A stretch of DNA of 64,000 bases from Filosporella fistucella. Its lineage: Eukaryota; Ascomycota; Leotiomycetes; Helotiales. The position numbers and the translations under genes were made by a program. Below the pieces are notes generated by a model that did no database searches, was not told where the DNA came from, and saw only the letters and a program-made list of their open reading frames with translations. This document shows positions 57,639 through 64,000 of the stretch, in pieces; within the stretch, counting starts at the first letter, position 1, and every line of letters starts with the position of its first letter. The stretch lies in assembly GCA_030077755.1 (NCBI GenBank), contig JAQJZZ010000017.1:744001-808000 (forward strand), read 5' to 3'.

Positions 57639-58019
57639 TTTAATTTATCTCGGATTTCTTTTTCTGTCCTGAAATTTGAATTATGAAGAATGTCTCAGAA
57701 AGGCTTGAATGGTAGATTTATAAGATCTGGAGAGAAGACCGAACTGATCGTCGTTGTCAAACCCCAGTGACATCTCTTACGTCAGGACCATTTTCGGAAG
57801 GTGCCCCTGAACAAACGGCTATCGCCACTCGGGTAACCTCCTTTTTCTTCTCCCCTCATTTAATGCTCGATTTTCTGAATTGCAGCGAAAAAGCGCTTTC
57901 ATGATGGTAATCCCCAATTGTGCCGGGTGAATTGGCTACGAAGGCAGTCCTCGTTATGCACCCCACGTTTCACTGCATGAGCTGAATGGCGAGTGCCAAC
58001 ATGCAGTCACCTTTTGAGA
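57639..58019. promoter_or_regulatory. Divergent region between epimerase and HET-domain genes
   Basis: About 380 bp between the divergent starts, without recognised motifs. Confidence 0.4.
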
Positions 58020-59652
58020 ATGGCGCTCCGGTGTCGAGGTAGAGCTATCAAAATCTTCAAATTTGTCGTGATTTTACTTCGCGATTGTTTATTTATTGAA
58101 ATGGAACTCAATCTTATACGACCTGTTCCTGATGGCGAATGTTGGGAGAAAGGAGATGAAGAAATCAACGGAAGGCTCTGGCGAGTGGCTGGCCCCCACG
58201 ATCTGAAGAGAATTAACGAGTTGAAATTCATCTGTATATCTTACGTCTGGGGAACAGGAATCGAGAAAAAAGGAAGCTTTTTTGGTTGTAAAAGAGATAT
58301 CTCAGACCAGACCAGGCCGGCTCTGACTGCTGCTATCAAGGCAGCTGAGAAGTTGCGTGCAGAGTCTCAAGAGAAAGTGTCGGAAGCGTTTTGGATTGAT
58401 GCTATATGTATACCTCAACAGGAAATCCCAGCACGTTTCAAGACACTTGAGAGGTACAATTTCACTCTGGCGTTCAAGTTCCATGACATTAGCTAACACA
58501 TCTAGCATGGGTTTCATCTATAATGCCGCCAGCCTCGTAATCATAGTCCTCGACTCCTCAGTCTTTGAAATCATCCATATCGCCTCCTCGAAACCCTCTC
58601 CAGACGCCCTCTCTCCCACCCAAATGCAAATTCTCGAAGCAGATCCCTGGATCAGTCGTGTCTGGACATATCAAGAACTCATTAATGGGCGCTCCACCTA
58701 CTTCACATCTTCCTCTTCTGAACCACACATCGTGCCCTCGGAAAAATTCTTCCATTGCGTAGGCTTCTCTCTATCTCGCTACAAGCGTAGCACCAAAGCC
58801 TCTCAACTGACTATCCTACGCACCTTTCCTAATCTGAATAACCTGGAAGATTCAATCGGTGATCGCATGATGAATGATTACTTCGCTATGCCTGCACTTT
58901 GTATCCTTGCCAATATGGCTGTACGGGCTTTCGATGCAAAATATCCGCAGAATAGATTACTGGCATGTTTAGGAGCGTTGACGAGGGAGGTTAGTTGGGG
59001 ACCGCCGTCGATGACGTTGGGTGAGTTGAGTGAGAAGTTTATGGGTATTTGTGAGGGGAAGGGAGATTATTCTTTTGTGTTTACGAGGGATACGAGGTTG
59101 GTTGGACAGGGCAAGAGATGGAGACCTGATGGCTTGCAGGAGGGAGAGGGACCGGTACATCTTGTGCCCGTTATTAATTGGTATAGTAGTGCTGGTGAGA
59201 CTCAAGAAGGGTATAATGATGAGTTTGGGTTTTGGCTTGAGAATATGGTATTACTAACACAAGCTGAGAGAATGAATGTAGAAGTGGAAGAAGAAATTGA
59301 TATTTTCCTTTACGGGGACAAGGTTCTCTACGAACAAGGGAATGGCCGAATGGGAATACTCTATCAGCAGGAGAGAGGTGAAAGTTTAGCCAGGGATTTC
59401 CATAAGTTTCTTGTTCAAGTGGGATTCAAGGGCAGCGCTGATTGTATTTTATGCGAGGAGGGTACGTTTTTCCCTCAAGAAAAGCTTGAAGGGAAGGAAG
59501 ATGTGGAGTTATATGCTGCGCGGAGCATTCCCTACTTATTCGGTCACCCTGGACTCGCGAGGTGGAAAGAAGATGGAATGATGAGATATTGCGCAGGTGT
59601 CTTTACAGGGATAGTGAAGAAGGAAGCTGCGAAGCCATTGTTAATGATTTAA
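58020..59652 (+). CDS. HET-domain (heterokaryon incompatibility) protein
   Basis: Two exons, 58020-58453 and 58506-59652, give 526 residues from the ATG at 58020, or 499 from the ATG at 58101, which begins MELNLIRPVPDG and may be the true start. HET motifs are present in order: KFICISYVWG near residue 77, FWIDAICIPQ near 128, SMGFIYNAASLVIIVLD after the intron, and PWISRVWTYQEL. HET-domain proteins trigger programmed cell death on allorecognition when activated by a partner. No C-terminal WD40, NACHT or ankyrin domain is visible; the rest is unrecognised. It could be a HET-only protein or an effector with an unusual sensor half. Confidence 0.88.
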
Positions 59653-59745
59653 ATGTCTTTACTTCTGGTCATCATAAATTCTCATCTCCCTTCAATTTCC
59701 TCATCAGCTTTCGCAATCTTAAGAAGAGCATTCCTTCAGTCTCCT

Positions 59746-61508
59746 CTATACCATCCCCTTAACCCCATACTCCTCCAAAATCCTTACCGCAACCCCCTCA
59801 CCACTCAAATACGCACCGGCCACCGTCCCCAACTCTTCAAAAGGCGCCGTATGCTCGCCCGCAAACCAGAGTCTTCGTTCAGGAACACCGTATCTCATAG
59901 CTTTCACATCACCGTCTGCATCCTTAACCCCCACCTGAAAATTACAATAACTGCCATATCCGGATAACTCATCTTTCTGCCATTCCGTAGACAGAATAGC
60001 TTTAGGGATACAATCTGGATTTGTGGCTGAGAAGTGAGGAAGAAGAGAGTAATATGGTTTAAAGAATGAATTGAGGAGGGAATAGTGTTCTTTTTCTGAT
60101 TTGGAGTGGACGAGAGTTGTGAGGTAGGCGGAACAGTCGCCGTAGATGTAGAATATCATTGTTGGATGTCTGTTTGGACGGGTAAAAGAAGCGAGATTCC
60201 AGAACTCTATGGGCCAGCGATTGGGATTTGTGGAGAGAGAATAATCTGGTGAGAGCCAGTTTGTGTAGCCCGGGAATGTGTCTTCTGCTTTTGAGAGTTG
60301 TTCTGGGGTGAGATTTGGGGGGAGTGGCGAGGTTGGTGGGTCGATCCAGAATGCGGTGGGGAAGGTGATGTAGACCTTTGAAAAATTAGCTATAGGCGAT
60401 GGGTAGATTGGGGATAGATGGACTTTTTCTAGATGGCCAACTGATATCCCATCGATTCCAGACAAAAGTCTTTCTGGTAGAGCAGGCTCGAAGGCATTTT
60501 TATTGCGCTTCAACCATCCCAGAGGAGTGGTCATCAATACCTCATCGAATAACAAGCTTTCACCTTTCTCCGTTATCAACGTCACTTTACTTCCCGCAAC
60601 TTCTCTTTCTGACGTTTTGATCTGTACGACTCTTTCACTAAGTCGAATGTTGGCATTTTCCAGCGGTAGTCGAGCGATTTCACCGAGAATAGCTTCCCAC
60701 GTCGATTCAACGAACATCTCTCCCTCTACAAGAAAATCAGCATCTGATCCCTTCTTGACTAGAATCAAACTCCCAACTTACCACCACCACAACATTCCTC
60801 CATCCAAGCAAATCTCAAACTCTGTCTCGTGACCGGCTCACCCACATAAGCTCCCCAAATCTGTGACATCTGAAGCAATAGCTTTTCCTCCTCCTCGCTC
60901 CCGTCGCATTTCTCTTTGGCTCTCGATTTGACATAATCAAACAGGCTATCTGTCTCTGGAATCTCTTTCCCCAGCTTAGCACTGTGAATAAATGCTTCTT
61001 CTATAATCTCCCACAGGAGCGAAGAAAGCTTGTCTGATCTTTCCTCTGGAAGTAATATGCCAGAAGAATCGTAGATGTTCTGCTTGTCGTTCCAGCTATG
61101 CAGCGGAGTCTTAGTTTTTCTGGCGAGGTCGACGATCGGGTGCCGACCGGGTGTATCTGACTATATGCAATATAATTGTCAATGAAATTCTCAATTTATA
61201 TAAGACAGACGTACTGTATGGATCCAATTTGGTCCTCTAACAAATGTCAGTCTCAATCTAGGAAACCAATATGCAAAATCTCAGACTTACATGTCTGCTC
61301 TGTATCCCAGCTTATCACTTTGACATATCTGTTCCCGGCATATCAGCATCAAAATAGCATATCATGAGAGAGAACCTACTCTTCCACCGATTCTATTTCT
61401 AGCCTCTAAAATAGTAACCTCGAAGCCATGTTTAAGCAACATCTCCGCACATCTGAGACCTGATACCCCAGCACCAACAACACACACATGAGGTTTCGAA
61501 GTCGCCAT
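59746..61508 (-). CDS. FAD-dependent amine oxidase (polyamine-oxidase-like)
   Basis: Five exons, 61508-61380, 61328-61291, 61236-61215, 61160-60782 and 60725-59746, give 515 residues; the 22-nt and 38-nt exons are unusually small but keep phase. The N-terminus has the FAD motif [19 protein letters not shown] and [16 protein letters not shown] follows in exon 3. The C-terminal FAD motif is [10 protein letters not shown], then [12 protein letters not shown]. Family members oxidise polyamines, N-acetylpolyamines or monoamines and release H2O2. It ends GVKGMV, with no obvious peroxisomal targeting signal. It is divergent from a SAT-like acetyltransferase, which would make a reasonable polyamine catabolic pair, and 93 bp from the convergent HET gene. 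Confidence 0.85.
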
Positions 61509-62233
61509 TCTCGATCTGTATTCGCTTGCATATAATTAAACTCCGATTTTCTCAGGCAGAAGTAATAAAATCCAAGCTGAAGGTACCCTTTCTGCACAAA
61601 TACGAAGACCTCTCAAAGATGAGAATCTAGACTTCCAATCTCTTTAGAAGCAGCGACTTTTAAAACCCAATGCCCCCAAAGATATTTAGACAACAAGCCA
61701 AGAGCGTGGCTAAGTAGAAGAAGATATAAAACCCATCTTGCCAGAACATAGGCTTCCATCAGCAAGCAAAAAACACTGATTGGATTCAAACCCACATTTC
61801 CCAGAACAGCAAGTCCACGCGACTGAGAAAAGCCACTAACCTGGCTGATTTAGGAAGCACGATTGACCAGCTTATCTCTATAGGTAAATTATTTCTAGAA
61901 ATACTTTTCTGAACAAATGAATGGTATATGTACTTGCATCAATACTATAAGCAAGTAGCGAATCTTTAACCATTCCATTCAAGTTAATTAAGACACTCAA
62001 AAAAAGCTTGAAATCTAAAATGCCCGGAAGTGCTCCGAGCAGCGACACGCCAAGAACAATGGCGGGGTACTGTCTGAGCTTGAACCCCACCAGCGCCTTT
62101 GCATCTACACTTGACAAGCTCCTAACTTTTCAAATATACGTCAGATTTCTACTTTAAAGACTGTAAAGAATTCGTCACTTTTCATCTTATCTTTGAGTAT
62201 TCTCAAGAAAAGAATACAGAATAGAGAATAGAA
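61509..62233. promoter_or_regulatory. Divergent region between amine oxidase and acetyltransferase
   Basis: About 725 bp. On the minus strand 62117-61878 is open and hydrophobic (ALVGFKLRQYPAIVLGVSLL) but begins with TTG, so it could be an unassigned exon or chance. The 100 bp before 62234 form an A/T-rich leader. Confidence 0.4.
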
Positions 62234-62848
62234 ATGGCTCCCTCACAAGAAGGCGTTATAGTTCGGCATGCAGTACGAGAAGGTATATTCCCCCCTCCTC
62301 TCGCCTTCTTAAATTCTCCTTCCCAAGATAGAAATCCTAACAAACCCCCAGACGTCCCAACAATCCTCTCCCTAATCCACTCCCTCGCCGCCTACGAAAA
62401 AGAAACCTCTTCCGTACTCGCAACAATCGAATCCCTCTCCTCCACAATCTCCTTTGCCCCATCGTCCTCCTCCCCAAACGAACCCTCTATCTCCTCCTCC
62501 CGCCCAGCCCGCTGTCTCCTAATCTTCACTCCCGCCCACGAAGCGGCTGGAATGGCGCTCTATTTCTATAATTACAGTACCTGGCGCGCCAAAGCAGGGA
62601 TATATCTAGAGGATCTGTACGTGAGGGAGGAAGAGAGAGGGAAAGGGTATGGACAGAGACTGTTAGGGGAATTGGCGAAGGAGGTTGTTGGAATGGAAGG
62701 GGGGAGGTTGGAGTGGGCGGTTTTGAAGTGGAATACACCTAGTATTAAGTTTTATGAGAGGATCGGAGCGAGGGTTATGGGAGAGTGGCAGACTATGAGG
62801 GTTGATGGGGAGGGGTTGGTGGAGTTGGCTAAGAGGGCAGAGGTGTGA
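62234..62848 (+). CDS. GNAT N-acetyltransferase, diamine/spermidine-acetyltransferase-like
   Basis: An intronless 204-residue frame from the ATG at 62234. The acetyl-CoA binding motif is RGKGYGQRLL at about 135, preceded by AGIYLEDLYVREEE. ALKW-type segment WAVLKWNTPSIKFYERIGA near 157-175 is typical of spermidine/spermine or thialysine acetyltransferases. A Ser/Pro-rich insert lies near 75-95. Such enzymes acetylate polyamines or related amines. The adjacent divergent amine oxidase supports, but does not prove, a polyamine role. Confidence 0.8.
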   Translation: MAPSQEGVIVRHAVREGIFPPPLAFLNSPSQDRNPNKPPDVPTILSLIHSLAAYEKETSSVLATIESLSSTISFAPSSSSPNEPSISSSRPARCLLIFTPAHEAAGMALYFYNYSTWRAKAGIYLEDLYVREEERGKGYGQRLLGELAKEVVGMEGGRLEWAVLKWNTPSIKFYERIGARVMGEWQTMRVDGEGLVELAKRAEV

Positions 62849-62907
62849 TTAGGAGTGTTTAGGAGATGGATGGGATTGGTATAATGGTTTAGATTTTTAG
62901 GAGCGAA

Positions 62908-64000
62908 TCAAGTGCTGATTGTGGATTTCTCCTCTCTAATGTTGCTGGACAATGCTTGTACAAGCGGTCTTTCCAGATTTTCTGGTTCCGCTGTTTCCTC
63001 TCTGGCATATGCTCCCTCCATTTCCTCTCTCTTTTCCGTTTTATCTATTTGCTTCATGTGAATCGTAGATGTTTCCTTCTCTTGAAGCAATCTCTGCCCA
63101 ACTCCATTCTCCTCAAAAAGCTCTGCATCAGCAGCTGATGCTTGCAAAATAGGGCCTGTATAATCCTTAGATTCCAGCCCTCCCCATTTTACTTTCCACT
63201 TCATCGTCTCCAGATCATGCCACATCGTCGCCGTTAAACTCCATATATGAGCATACAGCCTTCGTCTCGATCTGTTACTCATAGGCTCCGGGACCGTAGA
63301 TGCAACCGGCAATAACCTCAATAGACGTGCGTTTACATCGTAAACCAACTCTTCATCGTATGTTCTTTTCGAGCCAGGTACCCAATTTGAACCTCGTAAT
63401 CTGCTCAAGAGTTCCGCATATGTGGCTTCTGGTTCTGCAGTTTTTGGTCGTGTGCGTCGCGGTGGAATAGGATCCAACTCCATCTGGTTCGTGGCGAGAG
63501 CTTGCAAACGATCGAACTCGCTCCTGGGAATTGGTGGAACTACTCTATGTAAAGTACTTGCCCACCACTTATTTCGCACACATTTGGCGCGCTTCACGGG
63601 GAAAGGTCGTCCCCATAGGTTTTCTTTCGGTACTTTTGGAGTAACACCGTTTTTTAGCCTGCTCTTGTGAAGATCTCTAGGTTGATTTGCTAGTTGGCTT
63701 TTCAGGTATGCCACAAACCTTTTCGATGGCTGGCCATCAATTATTTGTCTCTCCTGCACCCCTTTGATGAATTTCTCAAGCTGTGAAGCATCCATTGGCA
63801 ATTCCTCCTCAGTCTGAACTCTTAATTCACTGAGAAGGCTCCGCCGTCTTCTCCCAATTCGTCCATGAGCCTCTTTAAGAACATGTTTCAATGCCTCCAT
63901 GTCTCCATTTCCCGCTTTAACCAAAAGTCCATGTGCTGCCAGCGCTTGTTTGAACTTAACCGCGATTTTGGCTCTCGCATCCGCTCTTGCAGCCTTGTGT
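62908..64000 (-). CDS. LYR-like (Complex1_LYR-type) domain protein, partial at the right edge
   Basis: Open from the window edge to the stop at 62910-62908; at least 363 codons are in this window and the start is outside. The visible N-terminal part, KAARADARAKIAVKFKQALA, is followed by MEALKHVLKEAHGRIGRRRR, which resembles the later part of a fungal LYR-type three-helix domain. The remainder contains LWGRPFPVKRAKCVRNKWWA and ANQMELDP-type segments and an acidic C-terminus; no other domain is recognised. LYR proteins act as mitochondrial assembly factors, so a mitochondrial role is possible. Upstream introns cannot be judged. Confidence 0.5.
   Translation of the reverse strand, partial: HKAARADARAKIAVKFKQALAAHGLLVKAGNGDMEALKHVLKEAHGRIGRRRRSLLSELRVQTEEELPMDASQLEKFIKGVQERQIIDGQPSKRFVAYLKSQLANQPRDLHKSRLKNGVTPKVPKENLWGRPFPVKRAKCVRNKWWASTLHRVVPPIPRSEFDRLQALATNQMELDPIPPRRTRPKTAEPEATYAELLSRLRGSNWVPGSKRTYDEELVYDVNARLLRLLPVASTVPEPMSNRSRRRLYAHIWSLTATMWHDLETMKWKVKWGGLESKDYTGPILQASAADAELFEENGVGQRLLQEKETSTIHMKQIDKTEKREEMEGAYAREETAEPENLERPLVQALSSNIREEKSTIST

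Noticed and set aside
1..64000. Transposons, CRISPR arrays or inverted-repeat elements
   Set aside because: No transposase, reverse transcriptase, terminal repeats or spaced repeat arrays were recognised on reading either strand.

Overview
This is nuclear DNA of a filamentous ascomycete (Pezizomycotina). The genes carry many short introns of about 45 to 100 nt with GTRNGT donors and CTRAY-like branch sites, a HET-domain gene is present, and one locus encodes an intracellular hydroxamate-siderophore pathway. Leotiomycetes (Botrytis/Sclerotinia relatives) would fit, but that is only an impression from the gene content. Coordinates of multi-exon genes were worked out by hand from splice signals and reading-frame continuity.

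Layout. 1-2.1 kb: the 5' end of a TRIP4-like gene (-), divergent from a class V PLP enzyme (+). 2.9-3.1 kb: a tRNA-Ser(UGA) gene interrupted in an abnormal place by what looks exactly like a spliceosomal intron. 5.5-10.1 kb: a gamma-glutamylcyclotransferase-like protein, an SDR, and a glycine-zipper low-complexity protein. 11.1-11.8 kb: an SDR missing its N-terminal half. 12.7-14.0 kb: a Pro/Gln/Arg-rich protein. 15.6-20.4 kb: a large GYF-domain protein. 20.9-23.8 kb: a TTC27/Emw1-like TPR protein.

24.2-48.6 kb: the centrepiece. A 4,832-residue ferrichrome-type nonribosomal peptide synthetase (SidC/NPS2-like) lies on the minus strand, divergent from a full ABC-B exporter-type transporter, followed by an L-ornithine N5-monooxygenase (SidA-like). 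SidA makes N5-hydroxyornithine and the NRPS assembles the cyclic hydroxamate peptide (probably ferricrocin or a relative). The ABC protein may move the product or a precursor. Exact copies of the ATCWGATAA motif bound by iron-responsive fungal GATA repressors occur upstream of SidA and between the NRPS and the ABC gene, so iron control is likely.

50-64 kb: accessory genes. These are a protein kinase-like gene whose frame breaks after the kinase domain, an alpha/beta-hydrolase relic, an MFS anion:cation symporter-type transporter, an NAD-dependent epimerase, a HET-domain protein, a flavin amine oxidase divergent from a SAT-like N-acetyltransferase (a possible polyamine catabolic pair), and a partial LYR-like protein running off the right edge.

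The most surprising item is the tRNA-Ser gene: a 54-nt insert with GTAAGT, ACTAAC and CACAG signals sits between the D arm and the anticodon arm, not at the universal 37/38 position.
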